From Bacteroidota bacterium (GTDB lineage Bacteria; Bacteroidota; Bacteroidia; Chitinophagales; LD1), in contig CANJRM010000008.1 of the NCBI GenBank assembly GCA_947476645.1, forward strand, positions 1 to 64,000: a stretch of 64,000 bases of DNA. The letters are read 5' to 3'. The translations under genes and the position numbers were made by a program. Positions within the stretch are counted from its first letter, which is position 1. Each line of letters starts with the position of its first letter. This document shows, one piece after another, positions 26,401-34,894 of this stretch. The notes below the pieces were generated by a model. That model was not told the origin of the DNA. It made no database searches and saw nothing but the letters and a program-made list of their open reading frames with translations.

Positions 26401-26540
26401 CGATAAATTTTGAGTTTAATATTGTATGTACTGGTTGTTCCTGCAACATAAGAGTACGAGATAAAGCCGCCAACAATATGCGTGGCCATTGCTGTAAAAA
26501 CAGCAACAAGAAAAAGCGCAGAGGAAATTATTTTTTTCAT
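23421..26540 (-). CDS. PKD-repeat T9SS cargo protein (gliding-type, type B sorting domain)
   Basis: A 1039-residue surface protein. The signal peptide ends near TAMATH. A beta-rich N-terminal part with paired cysteines leads to at least three PKD repeats (YNWDFG, WNWNFGDGNTSGASNPTHLYTTSGTYNVTLV, YAWQFGNG), then several Ig-like segments with CxGD turns. It ends in the type B sorting domain: VPTAFSPNGDGVNDVFRIL, then FSVWNRWGEKVF, then GNVTLVR. It is exported by T9SS and anchored through PorU-type machinery or SprF partners (family knowledge). The role is probably adhesion or gliding-related. It stands alone between a cytochrome gene and a divergent amidohydrolase gene. Confidence 0.9.
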   Translation of the reverse strand: MKKIISSALFLVAVFTAMATHIVGGFISYSYVAGTTSTYNIKLKIYRDCNSQTVFDGLPDANGMVRAGHIFVYDNFGSLVTTIDLDAPTVTNIDPPIDNPCLTNTSGVCVEEGVYTITYTLPSDVQGYTIAYVRCCRNGSIDNIMTPGSQGGTYSAYIPPTATYHNSSPEFNQFPPTFICLNAPLRFDHSASDANGDVLTYSLCSPQLGGDTMDPAPLSPAGPPFQDVYWETGYSAINPLGNNSLQIDPNTGFLTGTPNAQGQFVVGICVSEYRGGVLIATYLRDFQFNVTPCNIPVADIPSTDINPGTGVGTYIINCSNLHVVFQNTSYNPPPVGVPITYNWDFGVPGITTDVSNQPVPFYDYPDTGTYFVTLIATKGTGLQACIDTTYAFVYIYPTHHSDFTTANVCEGTSANFTDQSISTVGNVNQWNWNFGDGNTSGASNPTHLYTTSGTYNVTLVGGNDLGCRDTIVKPITIYSTPVADFSFAQTCVNSPVNFTDNSTGTITAYAWQFGNGASDTQANPTTTYNTVGNFNVDLIVASAGCSDTITKSITVNPVPVVANNDTAICPGQSVQLHASGGSVYTWSPALYLNDSTLANPVSTPVPPSSITYNVTAVNAFQCSASDAVTILFFAPPNVFAGIDTSVCLSGANFKDSVQLNAIGAFSYQWMPSFSLNSAFIQNPIARPLTNTTYLVMGTDANGCAAFDSVTVYVLDPNINVIIDATKNVCIGDTVYANVTSQGASNYVWTPNQFLVNPNSYSPGFYPAINTTYTLTVSNYCYTKSDDILIVVLPLPTLSFTQKDSVCVGDTLQIFANGAQVYQWNFDNTLSALNISNPFAWPDTSQFYYVTATDINGCTNYDSTFINVVQLPIVNAGNDTLIWKDTKAFLDGSTDASKYFWSPKTFLHSYQSLQTSADITKTQAYVLYVENDFGCVNSDSIIITVETNNLLLVPTAFSPNGDGVNDVFRILRYLNIGKLKEFSVWNRWGEKVFSTNDIEEGWNGKFRNIEQEMGVYVWQIIAETKDPEEITRRGNVTLVR

Positions 26541-26696
26541 GTTCTTTAGAAACGGAAGACGAAGATAATTTTAAATTGATTTTCTGTTTATAAAACGAGC
26601 GAAGTTCTAAATGCGTTGTATGGAGTCAATTTAAACCGAAGCTAAGTCTACGTGAAAAGTAAAATTCTATTTTCACTCACTCAAAAAATTTTTCTC

Positions 26697-29600
26697 ATGC
26701 GCAAACTCCTATTCTGTATTTGTCTGTTGTTTAATATCTGCCGTTTGACCTCTCAAGAGACAACTTTCAAAACCAACGGACCCGATGACTACCGCGAAGG
26801 CATTCATGCATTTACGAATGCGACTATCTGGAAAAACTACAACACCAAAATTGATTCGGCAACGCTGATTATCCGCGATGGTAAAATTGTAGATGGCGGT
26901 AAAAATATTTCCATTCCAAAGGGAGCAATCATTCACGACCTGAAAGGCAAGTTCATCTATCCGAGTTTCATTGATGTTTTTTCTGATTACGGAATGCCTG
27001 AAATTCAAAAGCCAAAAAATTCTGAAGACCCGCAACTCGAATCGAATATCAAAGGCGCATATGGATGGAATCAAGCTATACACACCGATTTTCATGCCGA
27101 CAGAAATTTTACGGTGAACGATGGTAAGGCAGATGAGCTTCGCAAGATTGGTTTTGGCTCTGTACTTACTAATAAAAAAGACGGCATTGCACGTGGCACA
27201 AGTGCTGTGGTTACCTTGAACAACGACAAAGAAAATTTTGTGTTAGTGAAAGCAGATGCAAGTGCAAACTACTCTTTCAATAAAGGAAGCTCTACGCAGG
27301 ACTATCCTTCATCTCTGATGGGCTCAATCGCATTGATTCGCCAAACGTATTACGATGCGCAGTGGTATAAATCTGCTACCGATAAAAAAGAGTTCAACAT
27401 CAACCTTGAAGAATGGAATAAGGAGCAAAGCGTTCCGCAGATTTTCGATGCCGGTGGCGATTGGCAAAAAGTTTTGCGTGCTGATAAAGTAGGCGATGAG
27501 TTCAACGTGCAATACATCATCAAAGCAAAAGGTGATGAGTACAAACGCATTGATGAAATAAAAAAGAGCAATGCAAAAATTATCACTTCATTAAATTTTC
27601 CGAAAGCGTTTGATGTCGAAGACCCTTACAAGGCCAACTGGGTTTCTCTGGAAGAGATGAAGAATTGGGAATTGGCTCCAACCAATTGTGCAGCTCTTTC
27701 AAAAGCAGGAATTGATTTCTCACTTACTACTTCCGATTTAGAGAAGAAAGAAGATTTCCTCAGCAACCTTCGCAAAGCAGTTAAGTATGGTTTAGATTCA
27801 ACAGTAGCTTTGAAAGCACTCACTTACAATCCGGCTTCGTTCATTAATGCGTATGACAAAGTTGGTTCTCTCGAAACAGGAAAGCTTGCCAACTTCTTCG
27901 TTACATCAAAACCTCTGTTTGATGATAAGTGCGAGATAAACGAAAACTGGATTCAGGGAAAGCGCTATGAGATAAAGGCATTTGACCAGAAAGACATTCG
28001 TGGAGAATACTCGCTGAATGTTTTTGTGAATGCTCCGGCACAAACATTTAAGTTGAAAGTAAGTGGTGAAGCAACTTCTCCGAAAGCACAAATTATTTTG
28101 AGCGACACCATAAAACTTGATGCTAAACTTTCTTATAAGGATAATGACATCAGCCTTTCCTTTTCTCCTGACAAAAAAACTACCGGCAAAATTCGCCTGA
28201 GCGGAACTATTAACTACTCTGAAAAATCGTGGGGTGGTAAAGGAGAATATCCTGATGGAGGTTGGGTTGCATGGAACGCCACTCAAACCAAAGGACCGGA
28301 TGCGGATACTTCAAAACCAAAGAAAGATACCATTGATGTAACGAAGAATTTAGGTAAAGTAGTTTTCCCTTTCATGGCTTATGGCAATGAGCAGGTACCT
28401 GTGCAGGAAAATTTTTTGATTAAAAATGGAACCGTTTGGACAAACGAAGCAGAGGGTGTTTTACAAAACACCGATGTAATTATTCGCGCAGGAAAAATTT
28501 CTGCTATTGGAAAAAATCTTGCTTGTGCCGATTGCAAAACAATTGATGCCACAAACAAGTTTGTAACCGCAGGAATTATTGATGAACACAATCACATTGC
28601 TATTCAGGAAGGTGTGAATGAAGGAAGCGAGGCAAGCAGCGCGGAAGTTCGTATTGGTGATGTGGTGAGTTGCGATGACATTAATATTTACCGTCAGCTT
28701 GCCGGTGGAGTTATTGGTGCGCAGTTGCTGCACGGCTCGGCAAATCCTATTGGCGGACAAAGCGCACTGGTGAAATTCCGTTGGGGATACACACCGGAGA
28801 AAATGAAAATTGAAGGAGCTGATGGCTTCATCAAATTCGCGTTGGGAGAAAATGTGAAGCAATCAAACTGGGGCGACCATAACCGGATTCGCTATCCGCA
28901 AACACGCATGGGTGTTGAGCAGACTTACTACAATTATTTTACGAAGGCGAGAGAATACAGCAAAGCGTGGAACGTATACAACCTTGCAAAAACAAAAGGC
29001 GTTTCTCCACGCAGAGATATTGAACTTGATGCACTCGCTGAAATTTTGAACAAGAAAAGATTTATCACCTGCCACAGTTATGTGCAGAGCGAAATAAATA
29101 TGCTGATGCATGTGGCTGATTCATTCAACTTTAGAGTTAACACGTTCACGCATATTCTTGAAGGTTACAAAGTGGCTGATAAAATGAAAGCACACGGAGT
29201 GAACGCTTCAACCTTTGCTGACTGGTGGGCTTATAAGTATGAAGTGATTGATGCTATTCCGTACAACGCGGCAATTCTTACCAAAGTAGGTATTAACACC
29301 GCAATAAATTCTGATGATGCAGAAATGGCGCGCAGATTAAATCAGGAAGCAGCGAAGTCAATTAAGTATGGCGGACTTACCGAAGAGCAAGCATGGAAAC
29401 TCTGCACGCTCAACCCTGCGAAGATGCTGCACTTAGATAGTCGCACCGGTTCTATTAAAGTTGGAAAAGATGCAGACGTTGTAGTATGGAGCGCGAACCC
29501 GCTTTCTATTTATGCCAAAGCAGAAAAAACTTTTGTAGACGGAATTTTATTCTTCGACATTGAACGCGATGCATTGAAGCGCGAAGAAATACGTAAGGAG

Positions 29601-29708
29601 CGTGCGCGCTTAATTCAAAAAATGCTGGAAGAAAAGAAAGGCGGTGGTGCCACACAAGAGCCCTCACCTAAAGGAAACAAGGAATATTCATGTGGTGATA
29701 ATGACTAA
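26697..29708 (+). CDS. Secreted double-domain amidohydrolase
   Basis: A protein of about 1000 residues holding two amidohydrolase-like halves. The N-terminal half (about 30-430) has the fold phrases FTNATIWKNYNTKIDSATLIIRDGKI and GSLETGKLANFFV but reads YPSFIDVFSDYG where metal-binding His-x-His is expected, so it looks inactive. The C-terminal half (about 570-990) keeps IIDEHNHIA, FITCHSY, NTFTHILEGY and AINSDDAEM, a full set of plausible metal ligands. A signal peptide precedes. I choose the ATG at 26697 (MRKLLFCICLL); the track starts at a GTG 45 bases earlier. It resembles imidazolonepropionase-like hydrolases; the substrate is unknown, perhaps peptides or cyclic amides. It is followed by a single-domain relative. 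Confidence 0.82.
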   Translation: MRKLLFCICLLFNICRLTSQETTFKTNGPDDYREGIHAFTNATIWKNYNTKIDSATLIIRDGKIVDGGKNISIPKGAIIHDLKGKFIYPSFIDVFSDYGMPEIQKPKNSEDPQLESNIKGAYGWNQAIHTDFHADRNFTVNDGKADELRKIGFGSVLTNKKDGIARGTSAVVTLNNDKENFVLVKADASANYSFNKGSSTQDYPSSLMGSIALIRQTYYDAQWYKSATDKKEFNINLEEWNKEQSVPQIFDAGGDWQKVLRADKVGDEFNVQYIIKAKGDEYKRIDEIKKSNAKIITSLNFPKAFDVEDPYKANWVSLEEMKNWELAPTNCAALSKAGIDFSLTTSDLEKKEDFLSNLRKAVKYGLDSTVALKALTYNPASFINAYDKVGSLETGKLANFFVTSKPLFDDKCEINENWIQGKRYEIKAFDQKDIRGEYSLNVFVNAPAQTFKLKVSGEATSPKAQIILSDTIKLDAKLSYKDNDISLSFSPDKKTTGKIRLSGTINYSEKSWGGKGEYPDGGWVAWNATQTKGPDADTSKPKKDTIDVTKNLGKVVFPFMAYGNEQVPVQENFLIKNGTVWTNEAEGVLQNTDVIIRAGKISAIGKNLACADCKTIDATNKFVTAGIIDEHNHIAIQEGVNEGSEASSAEVRIGDVVSCDDINIYRQLAGGVIGAQLLHGSANPIGGQSALVKFRWGYTPEKMKIEGADGFIKFALGENVKQSNWGDHNRIRYPQTRMGVEQTYYNYFTKAREYSKAWNVYNLAKTKGVSPRRDIELDALAEILNKKRFITCHSYVQSEINMLMHVADSFNFRVNTFTHILEGYKVADKMKAHGVNASTFADWWAYKYEVIDAIPYNAAILTKVGINTAINSDDAEMARRLNQEAAKSIKYGGLTEEQAWKLCTLNPAKMLHLDSRTGSIKVGKDADVVVWSANPLSIYAKAEKTFVDGILFFDIERDALKREEIRKERARLIQKMLEEKKGGGATQEPSPKGNKEYSCGDND

Positions 29709-29716
29709 ATCGGAAA

Positions 29717-29831
29717 GTGAGAATTAGCGAATTAGCTAATGAAGCTAAACGCGAATGCTCACCGTAAAACAAAAAATATGACAAACAAAAAATTCATCCA
29801 TTCGCTAATTCTCACATTCGCTAATTCGCTA
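29717..29831. repeat. 8-bp repeat tract and 16-bp inverted repeat around the start of the second amidohydrolase gene
   Basis: 29800-29831 holds four octamers (ATTCGCTA, ATTCTCAC, ATTCGCTA, ATTCGCTA) that encode much of the signal peptide. The first 16 bases (29800-29815) are the exact reverse complement of 29717-29732, upstream of the gene. Both candidate start codons lie in the loop between the arms. Confidence 0.85.
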
Positions 29832-31085
29832 ATTGTATTGACTGTGTTTTCACAATCCGATGTGCCTGCACCGGCAGCTAAACAATCGCAAAGCATTTAC
29901 TTAACCCATGCTACTGTTCATGTTGGCAATGGAAAGATTTTGAATAATGCCACCATCGGTTTTGAAAACGGTAAAATTATTTTCCTTGAAGAAAACCCTT
30001 CGTTCAAAACAGATGAGACCATGGGCAAGGTGATTGACTGCACCGGTAAACAAATTTACCCCGGCATTATTGCCGCTAACACAAAAGTCGGTCTCGATGA
30101 AATTGAGGCGGTTCGGGCTACAAATGATTATGCCGAAGTTGGGAATTACAATCCTGATGCACGCGCAATTATTGCTTACAATACCGACTCGCGCGTAACA
30201 CCTACTGTTCGAAGCAATGGCGTTTTATATGCGCAAAGCACTCCGCTGTATGGAACAGTTTCTGGAACTTCTGCTGTTGTTCAACTCGATGCCTGGAACT
30301 GGGAAGATGCGCTGGTAAAAGAAGATGGCATTTGGCTCAACTGGCCCAACATGAGAGGTTGGGATAATGAATTATGGGCACCAAAAGTGAACAAAGATTA
30401 CGACAAACAGGTGAACGCTCTCAAAGATTATTTCAGCGATGCAAAAAGTTATGCCGAAGCCGGTGCGCACGACAAAACAAATCTTCGCTTCGAAGCCATG
30501 AGCGGGTTGTTTACAAAAACTAAAACGCTTTACATCAACGTTGACCGCGTGAAAGAAATGCAACACGCTATTGCCTTTGCCGAAGAATTCGGTTTGCGTT
30601 TAGTGATTAGCGGAGGCGAAGAAAGCTGGATGATTGCCGATGAGCTGGCGAAGAAAAACGTTGCAGTTATCCTTGGTAAAACGCATGAGCTTCCTTCCGG
30701 TGACGATGCAGATATTGACCAGCCGTTTAAAACTCCGGCTGTTTTGCAAAAAGCAGGCGTGTTGTTTTGCCTGAGTATTCCCGGTGGTTTTTGGCAGGAA
30801 AGAAATTTGGCCTTCAATGCAGGTAGCGCGGTTACTTACGGCTTAACTAAAGAAGAAGCACTCGCGGCTATCACATCAAACACCGCAAAAATTCTCGGAG
30901 TAGATACGCAAATAGGTTCTTTGGAAAAAGGGAAAGAGGCATCGCTGATTGTTTCCACCGGTGATGTGCTCGACATGAAAACTTCCAATATAGAATATGC
31001 GTTCATCAGTGGAAGACAAATTGATTTGAACAATAAGCAAAAGGAATTGAACGTGAAGTTCAGTAAGAAGTATGGAGTGAATTAA
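29778..31085 (+). CDS. Secreted amidohydrolase-like protein, probably inactive
   Basis: A protein of 435 residues. The signal peptide MTNKKFIHSLILTFANSLIV is largely encoded by octamer repeats and ends near TVFSQ. The amidohydrolase fold is visible in TVHVGNGKILNNATIGFENGKI, LRLVISGGEESWMIADELAKKNVAVILG and the C-terminal LGVDTQIGSLEKGKEASLIVS. Where the metal-binding His-x-His should be it reads IYPGIIAANTKVGLDEI, and no clear replacement is seen, so it may be a pseudoenzyme partner of the larger upstream protein. The track start at 29739 adds 13 residues before the signal and is less likely. It overlaps the convergent lipoprotein gene by four bases. Confidence 0.8.
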   Translation: MTNKKFIHSLILTFANSLIVLTVFSQSDVPAPAAKQSQSIYLTHATVHVGNGKILNNATIGFENGKIIFLEENPSFKTDETMGKVIDCTGKQIYPGIIAANTKVGLDEIEAVRATNDYAEVGNYNPDARAIIAYNTDSRVTPTVRSNGVLYAQSTPLYGTVSGTSAVVQLDAWNWEDALVKEDGIWLNWPNMRGWDNELWAPKVNKDYDKQVNALKDYFSDAKSYAEAGAHDKTNLRFEAMSGLFTKTKTLYINVDRVKEMQHAIAFAEEFGLRLVISGGEESWMIADELAKKNVAVILGKTHELPSGDDADIDQPFKTPAVLQKAGVLFCLSIPGGFWQERNLAFNAGSAVTYGLTKEEALAAITSNTAKILGVDTQIGSLEKGKEASLIVSTGDVLDMKTSNIEYAFISGRQIDLNNKQKELNVKFSKKYGVN

Positions 31086-32824
31086 AATTTCACTTCGGCA
31101 TCTAAATCCCAGCCGCCTTTGAGTTGGTAGCTTTCTTTGTAAGTGAATATTTTTTCGGGTTGCTTTTTGTTTTTGAACTCTCCCGTATCCCACACTCCGT
31201 TTTTATTAGTGTCTTCAATCACCACAAATTTATAGCTACCGGCTAAAATATTTTCTGCACTAACTTTTCTTTCACCGTTGCCGGTAAAGAAAAATTCCTG
31301 AACCGTAGTGTTGCTTGCATCAAGCAGTTTTATCACGTAATAATTTTCGGGGTGTTGAGTTTTGAGTGTGATGTGCAAATTGCCGTAACTGTTTTTTGCA
31401 TTCGTAATAAATTTGTAAACGAGTTTACTATTCCACTTTCCAAAAATATCCTGCACCGTTGAATCAGGAATTTCAATACTGTATTTTGTGTTTTCCTTTT
31501 TCTGAAAATCTACAGCGATACTCTGTTTTGTTTTTTCATCTACCGTAAATTTCAACTCCGAATAATTTGTGCTTGAATCTTCGAATAAATGAAGGCGTTT
31601 TGTTTCGTTTATATTGATGCATGGTCGGGTAAGATTTATTTTAACCGCTTTATTAAACTCCTGAAAAAGAAAATCAACCCGTTTAGCGGTGTCTTCTTTG
31701 CTTCTATTTGGTTGATTTGCAGCGCCCGACAAAATATTGTTCCGCGTGAAGAGAGAATCTTTCTTCACAAACTTCAATTCCAACCTCACGGTATCAAGAA
31801 TGGTGTCGTTTGCGCTCAGAAAAAAGCTGTCTTTTTGAATGTAATATTTTGAATACCAGTATATTATAGTGTCATTGGTAGGATAAATATAGGCGAAGTC
31901 TTCTTTCGAAAATCCTTTCCAGTCTAGTTTGAAATTTGATATAGGTCGATTATAACTAATTTGTAGTTGTCCCGGACTTAAAGACTTCACAGCATCCAGT
32001 TGTGCCTTCTTTTTGTTTTCATCAAACAGAAAAAGCTTGACTTCATCGTTTACCGAATCGGTCAGGTCAAGAATTGAATCTGAAAAGGCAATTAACTCGT
32101 TTGGCTGGTCGTAGATGTAGTTATAGTTCTGGTCCTTGAGTGCATAGACCAAATATTTTCCCGCTTTGATATTTTCAATTTTGAATTGCCCGGCTTTATC
32201 TGTCTTTGCAAAGTAAAATGGCTTAGACCTTAAGATACCATCTACCGAATCCTTCGGATAAAGTGACACTACGATGCCCTCCTGATTCGTATTGTCCTTT
32301 GCCAACACCACTGAGCCCGACACTTTTTGAGAATCTATGAAATCTCCGGTAGAGAAAACATAAGTAAAGTTGCTCGCAACGTTTCCTTCGTTTAAATCCT
32401 TTACATCATCAGCAAAGTTGATGGTGTAAGTGGTGCTATCGCGCAGCGGGCTCTTTAATTTTATAGTAAGCGTTCTTCCCTCAACATGAAATTCGGGTCT
32501 TTTGTTGAGCGGTGGAGAGATAAGCGTTTGCGCAAATCCACCATCCTTTAAAAATTCGTTGAAGGTTATTTTTATTTGTGTGCTGGTGAAGTGAAGCGAC
32601 TTATTGGGCGGTGAAATCTTCTTAGCTTCGGGTGGTTTTTCGTCTTTCTTACCTCCGGTGGGAACGCTTTCGTTGGCGCAGTGCGTGAGTATTAGGCAGG
32701 AAAGCAAAAGAATTGCGCATGATACAACTCTATTGTTTTTATTTGCTTTTTGGATAAATGGATGAATGGATGAATGGATGAATCCACTTCCTTTATCCAC
32801 TATTCCATTATTCCAACCTTCCAT
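31082..32824 (-). CDS. Ig-like domain lipoprotein with an odd N-terminus
   Basis: A 580-residue protein. The lipoprotein signal (RVVSCAILLLSCLILTHCANES) begins only at about residue 33. Before it lies MEGWNNGIVDKGSGFIHSSI and more, the translation of 8-bp repeats (32752). After the lipid Cys comes a linker (VPTGGKKDEKPPEAKKISP) and an SbsA-type Ig-like domain (STQIKITFNEFL, RDSTTYTINFADDVKDLNEGN). A CarboxypepD-like stretch (GQFKIENIKAGKYLVYALKD) and further beta domains to WDLDAEVKF follow. It is a common Bacteroidota outer-surface lipoprotein of unknown role. It starts 9 bases after mnmG, so it probably shares its transcript. No ATG is available nearer the signal core. Confidence 0.82.
   Translation of the reverse strand: MEGWNNGIVDKGSGFIHSSIHPFIQKANKNNRVVSCAILLLSCLILTHCANESVPTGGKKDEKPPEAKKISPPNKSLHFTSTQIKITFNEFLKDGGFAQTLISPPLNKRPEFHVEGRTLTIKLKSPLRDSTTYTINFADDVKDLNEGNVASNFTYVFSTGDFIDSQKVSGSVVLAKDNTNQEGIVVSLYPKDSVDGILRSKPFYFAKTDKAGQFKIENIKAGKYLVYALKDQNYNYIYDQPNELIAFSDSILDLTDSVNDEVKLFLFDENKKKAQLDAVKSLSPGQLQISYNRPISNFKLDWKGFSKEDFAYIYPTNDTIIYWYSKYYIQKDSFFLSANDTILDTVRLELKFVKKDSLFTRNNILSGAANQPNRSKEDTAKRVDFLFQEFNKAVKINLTRPCININETKRLHLFEDSSTNYSELKFTVDEKTKQSIAVDFQKKENTKYSIEIPDSTVQDIFGKWNSKLVYKFITNAKNSYGNLHITLKTQHPENYYVIKLLDASNTTVQEFFFTGNGERKVSAENILAGSYKFVVIEDTNKNGVWDTGEFKNKKQPEKIFTYKESYQLKGGWDLDAEVKF
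32752..32783. repeat. 8-bp tandem tract at the start of the lipoprotein gene
   Basis: GGATAAAT followed by three copies of GGATGAAT. The next 40 bases continue with looser 8-bp spaced TCCA words. On the minus strand it encodes FIHSSIHPFI between the start codon and the lipoprotein signal. Confidence 0.85.
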
Positions 32825-32833
32825 TCTATTAAT

Positions 32834-34789
32834 TTATCTTCCCATGTGCACCAGCAATACCGAAACATCTGCGGGAGATACTCCGCTGATTCGGCTTGCC
32901 TGCCCTAGGGAAGTGGGTTTAATTTTAGCTAATTTTTGTCGCGCTTCAATACTCAATGATTTCAATTTGCTGTAATCATAATCCGCCTGCAGTTTAATGT
33001 CCTCCAGCTTGCCCATCTTCTGCACCAGGTCCATTTCCTTTTCAATATAGGCATCGTATTTCATTACTATTTCGGCTGACTCAATAAAGTCCTTATCGTA
33101 TTTATTCAGGAATTCATCGAGCGCCTTTACTCCCTTGCGCAGAATTTCCATGTTCACCTGAGGACGCATAAGCACCTTATCCAACTTTACCTTTTGGTTT
33201 AACTCTGCGGTTCCTGCTTCGCTCAGGGTGGCATTTATTTCGGCTGGCTCCACTCCGTATTGGGTAAAGAACTCTCGTATTTCTTTCAGGGCTTCTTTCT
33301 TTTGCTTCACCCGCTCGTATCGCTCATTATCTGCCAATCCGATGCCGTAACCGAGTTCGGTGAGGCGAAGGTCGGCATTGTCCTGACGAAGCAGAATACG
33401 ATACTCTGCGCGGCTCGTAAACATACGATACGGCTCTTCAGTTCCCTTGTTGATGAGGTCGTCTATCAATACTCCGATATAAGCATCAGAACGTTTGAGA
33501 ACAACAGGCTCTTCTTCCTTGGCAGAACGATGTGCATTGATACCCGCCATTAAGCCCTGACAGGCGGCTTCTTCATAACCTGTGGTGCCGTTTATTTGCC
33601 CCGCAAAGAACAATCCCTTAATCAACTTTGTTTCGAGAGAGTGACTCAACTGCGTAGGCGGAAAATAATCATACTCTATAGCATAGCCGGGGCGAAACAT
33701 CTTTACGTTTTCGAGACCCGGAACTTGCTGCAGGGCTTTGTATTGAACATCCTCGGGAAGCGAGGTGGAAAACCCATTGAGGTAAATCTCCACCGTGTTC
33801 CATCCTTCGGGCTCTACGAATAATTGATGCCTTTCTTTATCGGCAAAGCGGTCAATCTTATCTTCCACACTTGGACAATAACGAGGACCAAGTCCTTTTA
33901 TTCTTCCGCTAAACATCGGACTTTTATCGAAACCTGTGCGAAGGATGTCGTGGACTTTCTGGTTGGTGTAAGTGATATGGCAACTCAGTTGACGGTTGAC
34001 AGTTGTCAGGGGCTGGTTGTCATGCTGAGCTTGTCGAAGCATTTCTTCTTTACCCTTCGACAGGCTCAGGGTGACATTGTCTTTAGAGAAAGGGTTGACG
34101 CCCTTCTTGAAAGAAAAACCCGTTACTTCTTCGTCACCGAATTGCTCTTCCATTTTGGAGTAGTCGAGACTTCTTCCATCTAACCTTGGCGGTGTTCCTG
34201 TTTTCATTCTGCCCGCTTCAAAGCCGAGTTCTACCAATTGCTCGGTAATGCCATGAGCCGCTTTTTCTCCTGCTCTGCCCCCACCAAAGTTCTTTTCACC
34301 GATATGAATAAGTCCGTTGAGGAAGGTTCCGTTGGTTAAAACCACAGATTTAGACGGAATCTTTATCCCCATTGAAGTGCGGATTCCGCACACCTTTCCG
34401 TCCCTTATCAACAGCCCGCCAACCATATCCTGCCAGAAATCCACATTTTTGGTCTCCTCCAACATGGTTCTCCACACGGTTGCAAACATCATTCTATCGT
34501 TCTGAGTGCGGGGACTCCACATAGCCGGACCCTTACTTCTATTCAGCATACGGAACTGCACCATGCTCTTATCGCTTACCATTCCCGAGTAGCCACCGAG
34601 GGCATCAATTTCACGAACGATTTGTCCTTTAGCTATTCCACCCATGGCTGGGTTGCAGCTCATTTGTGCAATGGTTTGCATGTTCATAGTAACGAGCAAC
34701 ACACTGCTGCTCATATTGGCGGCAGCTGCAGCGGCTTCGCAACCTGCGTGACCGGCACCTACTACTATAACATCATACTCTTTGAACAT
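32834..34789 (-). CDS. mnmG: tRNA uridine-5-carboxymethylaminomethyl enzyme MnmG with repeat-derived insert
   Basis: A 651-residue FAD enzyme that, with MnmE, makes cmnm5U at tRNA wobble position 34. The N-terminal FAD site VIVVGAGHAGCEAAAAAA, the motif CNPAMGGIAKGQIVREIDALGG, and GLFFAGQINGTTGYEEAACQG are all intact. So are the C-terminal helical MnmE-binding domain and the end GVSPADVSVLLVHMG. Residues about 233-270 are foreign to the family: they are encoded by a REP palindrome (SLSKGKEEMLRQAQHD) plus a 7-bp tract (LTTVNRQLS), just before the conserved CHITYTNQKVHDILR. The extra 30 or so residues explain why it is longer than the usual 620-630. Its upstream spacer has parS-like palindromes. 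Confidence 0.95.
   Translation of the reverse strand: MFKEYDVIVVGAGHAGCEAAAAAANMSSSVLLVTMNMQTIAQMSCNPAMGGIAKGQIVREIDALGGYSGMVSDKSMVQFRMLNRSKGPAMWSPRTQNDRMMFATVWRTMLEETKNVDFWQDMVGGLLIRDGKVCGIRTSMGIKIPSKSVVLTNGTFLNGLIHIGEKNFGGGRAGEKAAHGITEQLVELGFEAGRMKTGTPPRLDGRSLDYSKMEEQFGDEEVTGFSFKKGVNPFSKDNVTLSLSKGKEEMLRQAQHDNQPLTTVNRQLSCHITYTNQKVHDILRTGFDKSPMFSGRIKGLGPRYCPSVEDKIDRFADKERHQLFVEPEGWNTVEIYLNGFSTSLPEDVQYKALQQVPGLENVKMFRPGYAIEYDYFPPTQLSHSLETKLIKGLFFAGQINGTTGYEEAACQGLMAGINAHRSAKEEEPVVLKRSDAYIGVLIDDLINKGTEEPYRMFTSRAEYRILLRQDNADLRLTELGYGIGLADNERYERVKQKKEALKEIREFFTQYGVEPAEINATLSEAGTAELNQKVKLDKVLMRPQVNMEILRKGVKALDEFLNKYDKDFIESAEIVMKYDAYIEKEMDLVQKMGKLEDIKLQADYDYSKLKSLSIEARQKLAKIKPTSLGQASRISGVSPADVSVLLVHMGR
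33987..34007. repeat. 7-bp tract inside mnmG
   Basis: AGTTGAC, GGTTGAC, AGTTGTC, three heptads read in frame as part of LTTVNRQLS. It abuts REP copy 3 with an 11-base gap. Confidence 0.75.
34019..34075. repeat. REP-like palindrome, copy 3, translated inside mnmG
   Basis: GTCATGCTGAGCTTGTCGAAG, a 15-base spacer, then CTTCGACAGGCTCAGGGTGAC, with the same arms as copy 1. The mnmG frame runs through it without a stop. The other strand also stays open and yields the shadow ORF at 33824-34183. Confidence 0.93.
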
Positions 34790-34828
34790 GGCGCGAATTT
34801 AATGCGGAATGCGGATTATAAAATAAGT

Positions 34829-34844
34829 TGTGCCACGTGGAACA
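34829..34844. promoter_or_regulatory. parS-like palindrome A upstream of mnmG
   Basis: TGTGCCACGTGGAACA. Compared with the known ParB site consensus TGTTNCACGTGNAACA it differs at one position only. It lies about 40 bases before the mnmG start. ParB genes are not in the window. Confidence 0.4.
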
Positions 34845-34850
34845 GGGATA

Positions 34851-34871
34851 GTTTAAAGTTCAAGGTTTCTC
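34851..34871. repeat. 7-bp tract upstream of mnmG
   Basis: GTTTAAA, GTTCAAG, GTTTCTC. This short intergenic heptad tract has the same word type as the one in ybeY (AACTTTA on the other strand). Confidence 0.6.
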
Positions 34872-34894
34872 TGGGTTTAATGCAGTTGTTGGAT

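Noticed and set aside
33824-34183. ORF of 119 residues on the plus strand inside mnmG
   Set aside because: It is the other-strand reading of mnmG and REP copy 3 (its peptide contains MLSLSKHFFFTLRQAQGD). The mnmG protein on the minus strand is clearly real.
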